Part shown: positions 24,801 through 37,900 of the stretch, piece by piece
Position numbering within the stretch: the first letter of the stretch is position 1
Layout: every line of letters starts with the position of its first letter
NCBI GenBank assembly: GCA_038380795.1
Contig: CM076269.1
Span: forward strand, 5,828,001-5,892,000
Source of the DNA: Pyrocephalus nanus
Taxonomy: Eukaryota; Chordata; Aves; Passeriformes; Tyrannidae
Direction: 5' to 3'
DNA: 64,000 nucleotides
Notes under the pieces: generated by a model
Database searches by the model: none
What the model was told of the DNA's origin: nothing
What the model saw: the letters and a program-made list of their open reading frames with translations, nothing else
Program-made: the position numbers and the translations under genes

Positions 24801-26127
24801 CTTTCTTCTGGGATGCCCATAACTGTACAGGGCCCAAATTCCCTCTGTCTCAATTTAAGAAATGTCTGATAAATGACTGCTCCTTTAGAGGGTTTCTAAA
24901 GGTTACCTGGCATCTGTTGGGAGACACTAATGACCAGGAAGCAGGCAGGAGCTATTGATAGATCCATTCCTGCCTTCCTGTTGGTTTTCTTTTGCCTGTC
25001 CTCTATTTTTAGTCTGGTTTCCAAAGGAAACAGGGAGCTGTGTGATTGCTCTGCCCTCATCACTCAAACAGGCAGGTTTCAGCCAGGTTTGTGTGTGGAA
25101 TAGACTTCTATTAGAACCTTTATTTTGTAGAAATAAATAGCCAAGGCAGAGGGAAGAACCCCAGATCACTGCTCTGGCTGAAGGGAAGGTTGTTCCATGA
25201 GCCCAGCCCTTTATCAAGTCCAAGTGAAGCCACATACAAATGGGATTCAGATAATGGAGTTTCATGCATTCAATTATAAAGTTACTTGTTATTATCATGG
25301 CTAATTAGTATGTTAACTATATGAAGCCTTTTATAAAATATTATTATTTGTGTTGCAAAAACATCTTAATAATCCGTGATTAGGAAGGAGATTCGGTGTG
25401 TCAGGTCCTGTACAAGCTCGTAACTCACAGATGATCCCAGCCCCTCCAGTGTGGTGTTTATTCAGGCCACAGCCTGAATTTACAGGCCACAGTTTATCTG
25501 TGCTACAGACACTGCACAGTGTTAAGGATACTGTAAAATTCAGGAATTGAACACTATTTTTAGAAGGCCCTATTTAGAAAAATAGAGAAGGATTTTCTCT
25601 GGTTTTTATTAAGTCTGAGAGACATCATGAATTGGACATTTGGCAGGGCTAAAGAAAAGCTAATTTGGGAAGAGGATGATGATACAATACCGATGCAATA
25701 CTGATCCAAGCATCTGTCAGTCAGTGTCACTGAGACCCTCCAGAATGAGCTGCAGCAAGACAGAAGTCATGAGTTTGGTTTATGCCTCCGACTGCTGTAA
25801 ACCAGCTTTAAGTCAGTCACTGTGACTCCATCCTGCATTTATTCTCTGCATTTCAGGGCTCAGGGGAGAGGTCAAGGGCTATCTTGAAGGTTAGGAGATG
25901 TGCTCACAGCCAAGGGCCATTCCTGAACTGTGTCAATATTTGGTCTTACACAGAAGATATGAGCAGGAGATAAGAGGGCTCTGAGACACATCCGCTGGGA
26001 AGGCGAGGGCAGGCATCTGATGAGGAGGATAAAGGTGAGGACAGTGGGGAAGAGGATTGCCCATAGTCCCATGTTGCAGTGGTGGCAACTACTTAGCAGC
26101 TCACTGGTATTTCCCCTTGCCAGGTTG

Positions 26128-26192
26128 CATGTAGATGGAGGAGCCTCCTCACTCCTTAAAGGAAGGAATAAGCAGCCTGGCCAAGGTCAAAG
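26128..26192. repeat. Copy A of a local repeat pair (partner at 27,383)
   Basis: About 64 bases, starting CATGTAGATGGAGGAGCC and ending CCAAGGTCAAA, align without gaps to 27,383-27,447 at roughly 83% identity by eye. The end (CCAAGGTCA) resembles the MIR core, so both may be diverged MIR-type SINEs. Alternatively the pair is a local duplication. Confidence 0.55.
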
Positions 26193-27382
26193 AGCGAATC
26201 CTAGCCAAAACCCAGAGTCCCTGAACTTCAAACTCAAGTGCAACCCATTTTCTCCCAGTGTTATAAATGGGGAGCACCTTTAACCAGCTGCAAAGCACAG
26301 TGCTCTTTGGGGTGCAGTGTGGCTGCTGGTTGCCCATGTACCCTGCAAAGCAGAGGTATGCAGTGGTCTGAGACCTAATAGATCCTATATTCAGTAGTCA
26401 CTGAGAGAGGAGGGTTGGGTTCCTGTAGTTTGAGCAATCTCAGGACTGTTGCACTGATAGCTGAAAGGAAAGCTCAGAGGGCACAGAGTATGGAATGTAA
26501 TCTCAAGTGTTAATATGGGGTTAAAATCCTGATAATTTTTAACTTAAGGGGAGAAATCTCTCCTGGCTCTTCCTTTCTCCCTAGCAAACTCACCCTGATT
26601 TCTATTAAATAGCTATTATATAATTACAGTATATATTGCCTACTTAAATGCCTTCTGTCATCTGATTTACATGATTGGGCTATTCATTCTTCCCCTTTCC
26701 ACCTGTTTCTTTGAGCTCCAGGGCACCAGTAAATAGCCTGTGAGCTTTACCAGAGGAATGGCTGCAGCCCACAGCAAAACAGCCCCTGGTCTGCAAATGG
26801 CAAGTGTTTTTAGGGTGCTCAGTGGTTTGCAGTGAAACCTGGGCTTGGGGAGACCAGCTCCTCCTGAAGCCAAAGTTCAGCATACTGGAAAACTTTGGTT
26901 TTGTTGACAAAGGAATCCTGTCCCTGCACCTTGGCTGTGACTCAGGAGGTGCTGAAGTCTGATGGGCAATGGCTTAGTCTCTGCACAAAGAAGCAAGTGG
27001 GCTGGAAAGCTCCTTTTACTGTTCAAACGGATGTTTCCCCAGGCTTGTAAAATACTCAGCTTAAGTAGTAGCTATATTTCTAAGACCGGTCCCACACCTG
27101 CAACAACCTTGTAAATGGTGCTGGGATATATGGCTTTAAGACTCCTTGTAAAAAGTAAGATCAACACAAGATTTACACAGTTTTATGGAATTGTTTTATA
27201 AGCTATTTTGACAATGAATCCTGCTATCAACATCACCTCTGGTGTTAATCATGGAGGAAGCATTTAGCAGGAGCCAACAAAGATTAATGTAAACCCCTTT
27301 CCTAGGTAGCTGTGGGACTGAGCTGGATATCTTTCAAAATCTGGGGCATCATTTGTGCAGCATTCATGCATGTTTCTGGTCA

Positions 27383-27447
27383 CATGTAGGTGGAAGAGCC
27401 TTGCTGCTCCTTAAAGGGAGGAATAAGCAGCTTGGACAAGGTCACAT
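27383..27447. repeat. Copy B of a local repeat pair (partner at 26,128)
   Basis: It begins CATGTAGGTGGAAGAGCC and shares CTCCTTAAAGG, AGGAATAAGCAGC and CAAGGTCA with copy A, 1.25 kb away in the same orientation. Similarity fades on both sides of the block. Confidence 0.55.
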
Positions 27448-29062
27448 TAAACTGAGAGCTGAGGGTCCCCACTGCTAATGTGCTTTCACTGCTCACCTTC
27501 CATGTCAGCTCTCAAAGACAAGAAGTCAGGATCAAACTGGCCCCTGTTCCATGCCCCCAGGATGCTCCCAGTTTTCTCTGTAACTGTACCTGTGAGTGTA
27601 GAACCTGCTGTGCTGGGTCACACCTGGGTCTGTCCTGCACCGTGTGCAAGGCTCCTGTGGCAGCTACAGGCAAATGCCCTGGAAAAAGCAACAGTGAATC
27701 ATGGACATTGTATTTCCTCTGAGTGCTTTTCCAGAAAGATTGTCTGCAGCACAGGGAGATTTCCAACACTGCTGTGTCTTGTTTGCTGGTTGCCCCCAGT
27801 GGAGCTCTGTTTTCCTGATATTTGTCCAATTTTCCTTCAGCCCTGGAGGACTTTCTACATACACAGCCTCCTTCAGCAAGGAATCCCTTGGATCCTCTTC
27901 TGCCCAAGAGGAACCTCTTCCTCCTCCTTATCATCCTCCCAAAAGCTTCACCTGTTGGCTCTGAATCCTGTGCTGGAAGAGAGTGAGCAGCTGCTCCCTT
28001 CCTGGTTTCTCCTAGTGACTCAGAATTTTGTAGCCCTCTGCCATCCCCTGCCAAGCTGTTTCTCTTTTTTTTTAAGAGTATGTCTATATTTCCAATTTCT
28101 TCATGTTCTGAAGGCACTTAGAAAGAATGGCTGGAGGCTGAATGAGGTGCATGGTATTTTGGCATCTTCTGCTGTTTGCCCAACATCATCATCATACTCA
28201 AGCAAATCTTGGCCCTCTGCACACAAGGCGTGTTCCATGCACGAAGTAACTGCTTTGCAGTATAAGATACGGCCACGAGATGTCTCTTTGAGCCGTACAT
28301 GATTCCAGTCCGGGAAACAGGAGCCCCCTCTGGATCACAAACTGTGCAGAAGCTTCTAGGGCCAGCGGTTGGCACCATCCCTGGTGAATACACCCCCTGC
28401 TGCAGTTAACAGGATTGGAGAGCAAAATCATTTGTGTAGGCAGGGGTGATACCTGTTATCAGGTCTGCAGGTCTAGGTGGGAGACAAAAAAAGCCCCATA
28501 AGCCCAAACAGCTTAAGCTTTCAAACACACAAGTTGATTTTCGCTCTGAAATAAGAATCGCCATCTTCAAACTGAATCTAAGCTGAGAACAATCACTCTG
28601 AGTTTAATTGGATTTTGTTGGTTATTCAGCTTTGTGGAGGAGAAAAGTGTGATTCATACCTGTGAGGAAAAGGCAATGGCCTTAGTAAGGAGAGAAAGAA
28701 TAAGATTGTTGGACAAGGGGAGAGAGAAAGAGAGGAGAAAAGAGAGATGGATAGTTACTGGTTTATGGATAATGAAGACTTTACTGCTTCTGGTTTTAGG
28801 AAAATATATGTGCCATAAAAACTAGTGAATCTATGAGTTCTAATGCAGCAGATGTGGGAAATTAACCTTATCATTTAACTATATCTTGTAGGTTTCCCAT
28901 GAGGCTCTGAACCAGAAAGTCAGAAATGGCATGATTGTTTTGTGAAAATGTTCTCCAGTTGGTGACTGAGTACATCAGATTAGTGGCAATACAAGGTAAT
29001 TGCCAAATAATAATTTTGGGTAGATTATCTTTAGCATCATAAGTTGGCAACATATTCCCAGC

Positions 29063-29234
29063 ACAAAATTGACCCTGATCAAAAACTTGCCTATTGCTCT
29101 GAACACTATCAGTCCTTCTCAAATGACCATTTTCCCGCTGAGAAGATGCTGATGGTCATGCTGGGAAAAAACTACCCATCAGCCAGTCTTCAGCTGGTTA
29201 CCATCCCAACCTGGGACCAGAACCATTTCTGCAA
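29063..29234 (+). other. Possible exon-like open segment
   Basis: An AG (ATATTCCCAG) at 29,061-29,062 opens a forward frame starting HKIDPDQKLAYCSEHYQSFS. It stays open to a close donor match, CAA then GTAAGT, at about 29,235. The donor is good but the acceptor tract is poor and contains nearby AGs. The peptide is not recognised. It could be a decoy, a relic exon or a non-coding exon. Confidence 0.15.
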
Positions 29235-30112
29235 GTAAGTGGCAAAATGTTTGTTTGATCTGGTAGCTGGAACCCTTTGTTGGGAGCTCACAATGTGTGG
29301 AAAAAAAAGAGAAGAAAAGCTCTGGCTGTAATGCAGCTGGAATGAATGCTTTCCTTGCCTGCCGATCAGAGCAGATTATAGTTCACCTGCTGTGAACTAA
29401 TCTCTCAGGGAGAGGGTCAGTTGTTTGGATAGTGTTGCTAATGGAAGGCAAAACCTTTCTCCACATTCCCTCCTTCAGTGCTGGGTCTGTTTAGGAGATG
29501 AGTCAGTCCTGGGTTATTCATCAACTTAGTTAGGAGCTATCCACCCAAGTTCACAAGTACCGCTAAAGCGCTTTACAATTACAGGAAATTATGCTTAGGA
29601 GCTAATGTTAAAACACAGCTCTCTGCCCACTTCTCCAGCGTGAGAGGCAGAGTGTCAGATCCGTGGCCTGCATTATTTCATTGTTCTGGAGAAAATACGT
29701 GGCAGGAATTTATTCCTTACCACGCTCCTCTTTGTGGATCTGAGCTCCGGTGGTGCTGGGAGGGATATTTTACCCGGGGGAGGCTGGGGAGGGGTTAAGG
29801 CAGTATCATGAGGAGTCTTTCTGATGCTTGCACCAGGTCCTTGGCTTGCTGCAGAAGAGCATGTCAGAGCAGTGCCGTGGGCAGGGGGCCCTGGCAGCCT
29901 GCCTTGCTCACTGGGTGCAGTGTGACATGTCTCACTGCCAGGGCTCAAACACCAGGAGAGAGGATGTGACAGTCCCCCCTGGGGTATCCTGTGCTTGCAC
30001 TAGCTCCAGGTCCCACATCCTCAACCTTAGGCTCTTTAACCTGTAGGAATTTAGTGGGCAAGTACATATTGCTTGTTTTATTCCTAGCCCTGCTCTTGTA
30101 GGACTGATGAAT

Positions 30113-30470
30113 ATCATAGAATCATAGAAGGTTTTGGGTTGGAAGGGACCTTTAAAGGTCTTCTTGTCCAGCCCCTTTGCAATGAGCAGGGACACTCAAC
30201 TGGATCAATTCAGAACCCCATCCAACCTGACCCTGAATGTTTGCCCACTTCTCTGGGCAATCTGTTCCAGTGTATCACCATCCTCATTGTAAAAGACTTC
30301 TCCCTTATATCTAATAAGCAGGATTCCGCTGATGAATTCCCTGTGTGAAAGCAGGTGGCTCTCTCCATGCCCTCTCAGTCCCTCTGATCCATCTAAGGGT
30401 CATGCTCTGGACTCTTCTGGAGAGCCTCATGCCACCCCCTCTTCAGTTTAGGGTAGATTCAGCAGCAGGA
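30113..30470 (-). mobile_element. CR1 LINE 3'-end fragment
   Basis: The segment begins ATCATAGAATCATAGAA and continues with the CR1 tail words GGTTGGAAGGGACCT and TTGTCCAGCCCC. It then shows the diverged region CTGGGCAATCTGTTCCAG and a further region with CTCTGGACTCTTCTGG. Divergence is greater than in the copy at 8.1 kb. The 5' end of the fragment (right edge here) fades at about 30.44-30.48 kb. Non-coding. Confidence 0.88.
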
Positions 30471-33400
30471 TATCCTCCATAGGTTTGTTGCTATTTAGGA
30501 ATTGCTCTCTGAGGATCCCCTGTCTGCACGTGGGCAAGTATTGTTTGGTTAGTTTCTTATTTTTGTATCACTTGCAATGTGGGTTTTGGAACAAAGTCAA
30601 TAAATGTTCACAAGGGTGTAAATAACTCACGTTTTTGTCTCAGGGACAGACCCTCTGTTTAGACAGTGATTTTTAACTCCCACAGTCCTAAGGACATGAA
30701 AATTAAAAGTCTTCTTTATTATAACTGCTTAGTCAATGGTTTGTACTACTGAATTTTAGTTAGAGATATTTTGAAAAGGAACATTTTTTCAACCACAGCT
30801 TGCAAGACTTAGTTAGAATGACAAAAATGTTGAAAAGCAAACCATTTAAAACTGTTCCTTTTAGCCTTTTGTTGTCTTACTACTGGACTTGCAACACCAG
30901 CATTACTAGCCAAGGGCTCTCAAGGAGAGTGATTTACCAGTGTCAGGCCCACCCACCTTCAGCTGCCCAGCTTTGAATGTCCAAGATGCCCATCTACAGC
31001 AGCGTCCACCCACGTGGAACTCATGGGCAAAAGCAAGCTCAAAAATCACATCTCCAGGTGCTTATACCATGTTCCCATGTATCCTGACCTACAGAGACAC
31101 ACAGAGGTTCTTAACTGTGGACTTATTTTTGTTAGACAAGGTACTGGTTCTAGAACAATGAAGCTTTCCCTATTCCCCCACAAAACCAGCCCATCAGTGG
31201 GATTTTGATCGTGATGTTATTGTCTTTTCTTTTCAAAGTGACCAAAAAGGTATTTTCAATCCAAACCCCTTTTATAGAAAAATTTATAAGCACGGATAAT
31301 GATAAATCTTTTAGGGATGTACAAAAGTTGTGTGTTTTGCTCTCATGCAGCCGTTGGGCAAGGTCTGTATTTCATCGCTTTCTATTTAATCCAGCCTTCT
31401 CCTGGGGACACCCAGCTGCAGTGGAATATAGATATTTTGCCATCTGAGGCCACTTGCCTTATGATTAAGAGGAGGTTCTTCACTGCTAGCAAGATGATCA
31501 TCAATTTTATATCCTGTAATTTCTCTGTCCTTAACTTTACAACATTTCGATAATTTGCCTTTGATTTAGTTGCTTAAATTTGTCTGTAAATCTGTTCTCC
31601 TGGGAGTGTAAGAAAACATCTTTAAATCATTCTTATGCGGAGAGACACTTGCAGTATTTTTTTATTAATATTATTCATTACTTTTATGACAAGTGAAAGC
31701 CATGACTGAGGTACTGAGCAACCACACAGAGGTCTGAAAAGAAAGAGGGGGAAAAAAAAAAAAGAGAGATAAAGAGAGAGTGTAGGAGTCACTGTCACCT
31801 TTCTGTACACCCCAGGTCCAGCAGTGTTTGTGATATTGCTGGAAATCTGGAATTAAACCTGTATCTTCCTTACTAGGCCAGTGCTTTAAATGTTAGCATG
31901 TTCTGTTTCCCTGCAACATGACTTATTTTTTAATTTTCAGTTCCCTGAAACCCCATTTTTCACTCCTACAAAATACTTGGAATCATAGATTCTTGCTTTA
32001 TTCAGGTTGTTGCAGGGACATGAGGATGCTAAAACACCAGAACAAGTGTTTGTGCTCTCTATCTCTGCCTGCACTGGCTTTTAAGAAAAAGAGAGTAGTA
32101 ACTCAAGTACTGTAATGTTAATTTTGTGGCCCAGGGACCGCTGTCCCTGCAGTCACACACACACAAGTGTCCAGAGCTTTTTGCTGCAGTGGATGCTCTG
32201 TTAGTACTTTTATGTTAATAAAGAGCTGATTGTGATAGAATCCTCATCCCGTGGAAGCAGGACAAGGCAAATCCTGGCTGCCCTGAAGTCTTTGCATTGA
32301 CCTCCAAGGGGTTTGGTGTCGAACCACTGGAGCCCAGTGTTATAATTCAGGGTTGCTGGAACAGGGAGCAATAATCATTGCTGGGATGTGACCGTATAAA
32401 CCCTCCAAAGACACTAAAACCGACCTTAGAAACAAGAAACCCTCTTTAATTCCGGTAATTGTCTCTAGATGGCACTATGGCAGTAGAAGTTTTACAAGGA
32501 GAAGGGAATGAGCCAGGAGACTGCGGGCTCCTGCCCTCTGCCAGGATGTTCCTGGGCTGCAGGAGAAAGAGATCCTATCAATTTTTTTTTTAGTGCCCCA
32601 TAAGACATCAATCAAAACAAGTCAACTTATTTCTTTTTCAGGGGTTAAAACTAGTTTTATGGTCCAGAGGTGATTAATTTCTTACAGCTTCTCTACGTGC
32701 TTCATAGCTGGGAGTACAGCAGAAGCAAGTCCATTCCACCTTCATCATCCTTTACAGATTTTCCACAAACTGTTTCCCACAAGGAAGGATTCATCTTGAT
32801 ATACTTCCCACCTTACCTCACTCAGGTTTTCAGGTGTTAGTTTTCTTTTGGCATCAGGGGCTTCTCTGTGACTTAAACTGTCAAGAGCATGGAAATATCA
32901 CTGAAGCCTGAATTTCCTACATTAAAAATTGGCTCAGTTAGAGTCCTGGTGGGAGAAAATATTCTTCTTTAAGACAAAAAGATTGGTGGCAAATCATGCT
33001 AATGAATATTTAAAAACCTAAGAGAGACAATACTTAAAGGACTAACAATAAGAGGGTGACAGAGGAACAGGGACTGTACAAATAGCAGGGTAGCATTGCA
33101 TTTTTGGTTTACATGTTGTTTCATGTAATTGCAGCATTGTTATTGCATCTATCAAGAAATCACTTGTGCTCCTGCCAGAGCAATTCTAATGCTCTGTGAG
33201 TTCAAGTTAGCCTTATTGTCTTTCTTTTCAAATGCTGTTTGATTTTTCAGTAGTTAGACTCAAGGGATATATTCTCCCCAGAACAATGAGTTGTCTTACT
33301 TCTTTCCTAAAAATTAAAATTAAATAAAAATAAAAAAAAAAAAAAGGAGCAGTCTTACTTTACAGCAGCTGACTTCAGTGCTAGTTGGAGCAAGAAGCTG

Positions 33401-33594
33401 AAGGAGAGCCCTGCCTTTGGGCAGATGAGCAGACCTTGTGGGCCCTTTGGAGGAAGAAATGGCATCATGGGTTTGGCAGCTGCAGAGCAGGGTTTAATTT
33501 CAGCATCCTGTGATGAGGTTTGGGATGCTGAACTTTTCCCAAGGTGTTCTCACGGCCTGATTTTAGGAATCCTGTTAATTATGGCCATCAATGT

Positions 33595-33641
33595 CCACAG
33601 GTAGGTGCTTTCACAAAGTGGGTGAAAGCACCTAAATGTGG
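33595..33641. repeat. Short inverted repeat (hairpin)
   Basis: The arms TAGGTGCTTTCAC (33,602-33,614) and GTGAAAGCACCTA (33,622-33,634) are perfect reverse complements with a 7-base loop. After a 2x2 mismatch they extend by CCACA/TGTGG, so 18 of 20 positions pair. Too short for a typical microRNA precursor unless the flanks also pair, which they do not obviously do. Confidence 0.7.
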
Positions 33642-34864
33642 TGGTTTTAGGTAGAAATGGCTTATCCTCCTTCCTAAGTTTAGATCCTCTCAAAATATTT
33701 CAGTGCCTCCTCTCCCTTGTACTTCAGGCAGAGCTATGGATCTATCTGAGGAGGTGAGCCTTGGTCAGGGGAGGGTTGTGCCCATAAATTCAGTTTCAGT
33801 CTGAAGAAGTCAACAACCAAATACTGAAGCTGACATGAAATCCATGATTAGTGGAGAAAAGAAACAGGATCATTTCTTTACAGGCAACAATAATGGAAGA
33901 TACAGACTCAGTCAACTTCCAGGAATTATCTTTCCACCAACCTCTTGACTTTAGCTTTTAAAAGGCAGCTTCCCTTTCCAAATGTGTTTCTTGAATTTCC
34001 CAGGGAGAATGCAGCTCTCTGTCCCCCCTTTCAGTGGCGTTACACGTCCAACATTCACTTGCCCCTTCGGAGCAAGAGTGCTCCTGCCACAATGGGGACA
34101 GCTGAAGAAATTTAAGAAGACAGCTCCAAACAATTGCAGAGCATGTGTGGAAGTGTTGATGCTTTGGGATGTGTGTCCTTGTAAGCCCCCAGTGTGTCCC
34201 CACCGCTGCCCTGCTCCGTGCCCTGCCATGTGTCAGTCCCTGGGAACTGCCTTGGTGCACTACAGGTTGTCCCTGCAACATCTCTTCGTGCACGTGAGTT
34301 AAGGTCTGGGGTTCTGTTCCCATGGGGATATCCTAGAGCACCCAAATCCTTTGCTTCCCCCCCACTTTACATTCATACCCTGCTGTTGATGTTTCTCAGC
34401 CTTTGGAGGCCAATCACCCCAGGTCAGAGCTCAGCCCCCGTTAGGATCTCTGCAGCTCTTCACCCTTGCCATGACCTCAGGACACCAACGTGCTCTATAC
34501 CTAAAGATACATGTGGGTTTTTTTCAGAAGAATCAGTCTACCAGAAAACATCATCCAGGTCCTGGGTGTCACAAGTGCCTAATGCAAAGCAGGTGCTCAG
34601 AAGGTTACGTGGCACCTTTGGAGTGGTGTGGCTTTGCCCTCATTGCTGCCCAGTGAAATGAGAATCACTGGTCTGGAGCTAAACCCTGGGGAGCTGGGAC
34701 AGTGTGCTTTCCTGACAGCAAAGTGGGAGGAGAGGTGAAACACCTGTGCAAAAAAAAAATTGTGCAAAAATTGATTGTGCCTTTCCAAAATGCTGGACTT
34801 TGGAAACTGCCTGGCCAGTGTGAGCACACGGCAGCTTCAGGCAGGCAGCCAGCTGCAATGGAGC

Positions 34865-34952
34865 CATTATTGTTATTATTACTACTATTAATATTATTAT
34901 TTATATACATTTATATTTATATATTATTATTTGTTGTTGTTGATGTTGTTTA
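34865..34952. repeat. TTA/TA-rich low-complexity tract
   Basis: Degenerate TTA repeats pass into TATATT and TTG repeats. The open frames across it are low-complexity artefacts. Confidence 0.8.
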
Positions 34953-37900
34953 AAAACATAGATGCAGTGCTATAAGACAAGGTGTTAACTTTGGCTCATC
35001 AGCCACTGTTTGGAATGTAAGCAGAATGTTAGGGGGCTTTTCCATTAACTGATGAGTGAAACCAAAGGAGGAAATTATCCTTTGTACTAAAAAATCCATT
35101 TAGCCATTAGATCACAGTATTGAAAGCATAAAGGAAGGGTTATTTCAGCTTTCAGCTGGCCAGAAAATGCCAGTTGGAAGACAACAGGAGGCTCCCTTTC
35201 ACAATGTAAGAGCCCTTTCTTCCCTGGATGAAGGGAGTGTTTCTGGCTGTGGTCTCATGCTGCTTGTGTGTGTTTTGTTCTTACTCTGGACTGAAATGCT
35301 CCTGCTAAAAGGTGGAAAATGAATCTAATTGCACATGACATAAATAAAGTCTTGTTGTACATCAGCACAGTATTTATCTGAAATAATTTTGGAATTATTT
35401 TACTGGTTTTGCTGTACCCTAAAGCAATGTCCTTGCAACAGCCAAGTCCCATCCTTGCACAAAGCACAAGATTTTAAAGGAAAATTAATATCATACCAGT
35501 CACTGGTAGGCAAAAGGATAAATAACCTGTCACAGTCCATGGTACAGATCACATCAGGGCCTGACCTGCTCCAGCCCTGGTGCCAGACCCGAGCCTGTGG
35601 GAATGCAGAGGCTGATATCTGCTGTTGCAGTGCTGCTGCTGTTTGCAGTGTTTCAGCACGAGTGAAAAATGAAAGATGCAGAGGTTAAAGGCCACCCGCG
35701 GGGCAGCGCACGGGGGTTCAACCTTATCCGCCAGAGCTGAGGATCCACGTGCTTCACTGTCCCCCTCATCTCCCACTGCTCACTTTGTGCCTTCAGGATC
35801 CAAATTACCTGGCAGCCCCTGGGACATCACCTCTGATGCTCCTGTGCCACAGCCCCCTCTCAGCAGCAGCAGTTCTTGACCTGTGTTTGAGCAACATGTG
35901 CTTGAAGAGCAGTACTTCAGCTGCCCTGTGGAATTAGGCTTGAGGAACTCTGTGGTTTTGGGGTGGAGAATCCTCAATTTTCTATTATTTTTGCAAAGGA
36001 CAGTGGGTGTTTGGGATAGCTTTTCTCACAGTCTTTGGCTCTGGACTTAGCATGAATTCCTGTCAGAGCCACCCACCTACGGAACTCTCTGATGCCAGAA
36101 TGAATTTCTGTGAGGATATTTTGTCTAGAGGACAGGGCTGCTCAGTGGAACCCTTAATCTAGAGGCAGCATGATTTAACTGAGCACTGTTACGTTTATTT
36201 CAGAGTTGCAATAACTGACAGCAATTTTGGACCCAGAGTAAGACTTCCAAGCAAATGCTTTCAGTGATGTGGAAATATTTCCCAGTACTTTTTCGAAATG
36301 CAGTGCTCCTGAAGGCTGTGTTGGTTGGGTGAGGTTTTCTTCACTTGCTCATCTGGTAACAGAGCACTGGATGCCTGGCTCGTGAGTCTGCCCTTAGAAA
36401 TCTAAGCTCTGATCAGCATGAGGATTTCAGCAGGCACTGAGATGACTCATATCAGAGTTTTCTCTCAAGCTCTTTTAGTCACTGACATGGTTCCTAACAT
36501 AAAGATATTGTTTGTGAAGTGTTCAGTACATGCTGGCACCACTGGTTCTGGGTTAAAACTGTAACCATTTATACTCAGCATATTGCATGGACTGCTTTGG
36601 TGTCTCCAGTGGCCTTTGGGTGCAAGAAGGGACCATCTGGTCTCTGTGGAGTTAGGAGTGAAACAGCAGATCCCCATTCTCCTGATTTTGTGGGCCTGAG
36701 GTGCCTCCAGTCCCTTGAACTCTGCAGGAGGGACCCAACAGGACTGGTGGTCTTCACCTCCACCACATTGTCCCAAGTTTGCTGCCCATTGTGTCAGGAG
36801 CTCATCCTGTTTCACACACTCATAGGAGTGCACTTTCTCCACAGTAGCATTGTTAGCACTAACTGGGTAATGATGTTTCTGGAATGTTCCCCTTTCCCCA
36901 AAACAGCTAAGCGATTGTTGCTTTTCGTTGCCAAAGTCTGGAACCACCATGACATCGCTCCACTGAGGTGCTTTTGGCAATTGGGAGACTTTTCTTTGTT
37001 TTTAAACATAGCACCTCCTTTTCTTTCCCCTACCTCTTTTCCGTGGCCATGTTCTAACTGCCAACATCAATAAGTTAATTTAAAGTCAGCCATTTAATTC
37101 AGAGAGCTGTTTGCAAGATGCAGCTTTCAATCATCTTTCATGGGAACGGAAGGATTCCCATGGCAGTGAAAGAGAAAAACTTGGGGTCTGGCAGACTGAT
37201 GATGTAGCTCCAGACAGGAATCTGCTTGCTTGTTTGCTTGTTTGTAGTAAAATCCTTTCCCTTCTCCTTGCATATATCAGTAAGGCAATAATCAGGTTTT
37301 GCAGCAAAACATTCTCAGCATTTCTTTGGCTACATTTTCATGTGCAGCTCCAGTGTCACAGAGCATCTGTGTGACCTGCTGCCTCACAGCTGTCTGAAAA
37401 AGCTGGGCATTCTCTGCATTTTGTAAGATTTTCAGACCTCCAAGCCTGGTCTCTATGATTTTTTCATCTTGTCCCAACTGGCATCAGAAAGTTTTCCCAG
37501 GGGCAGCAGGTAGCATGAAAAAAGAGCTGAGCTGTGTCTGGTCGTGCTTGAACTCCATTTACTCCACAAAAAGTCTAATCCACATTGGGTTTGCAGAACA
37601 CCCAGCTTTATAAAGGAATCTTTTACTAATGAGTTCATTCACCTTGATAGAAATTACTCTGCAGAACTGGGCACTAGTTTTTATCTGTCCTTTGAGCCCA
37701 CCAGCAAAGCACACAATCACTCCCAAAGCAAACACGTTCCACTGTGACTACCAGCAGATGGAATAGTAGTCTCTGTTGGCATGGATGAGGTTATTGCTTG
37801 AGAAAAAGTTCAGGATTGGACCCCTAAGGAGTGAAGGTCAGCAGAAGACGGGACTGACAGGATGATATGTGGACTCTGCAATTCCACTGTGTCCACTACC

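Larger units (their letters stand above)
14090..26127. other. Gene-poor interval right of the CpG-rich block
   Basis: Apart from the weak exon candidate at 15,955 and the repeats listed, no gene is recognised. Several stretches are unique-looking, rich in TAAT/ATTA words and free of repeats (16,530-16,625; 18,180-18,420; 20,250-20,350; 22,060-22,160). They are reasonable candidates for conserved non-coding elements, though that cannot be shown from one sequence. Confidence 0.4.

Noticed and set aside
27478..28302. Longest forward open frame outside the CpG islands (274 codons).
   Set aside because: No recognisable domain, Cys/Ser/Leu-rich composition typical of chance frames, no paired splice sites, and it crosses repeat-like sequence at its start.
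36519..37073. 184-codon forward frame with an opposing 171-codon minus-strand frame.
   Set aside because: Both strands are open without recognisable protein content, as expected of a stop-poor random stretch.
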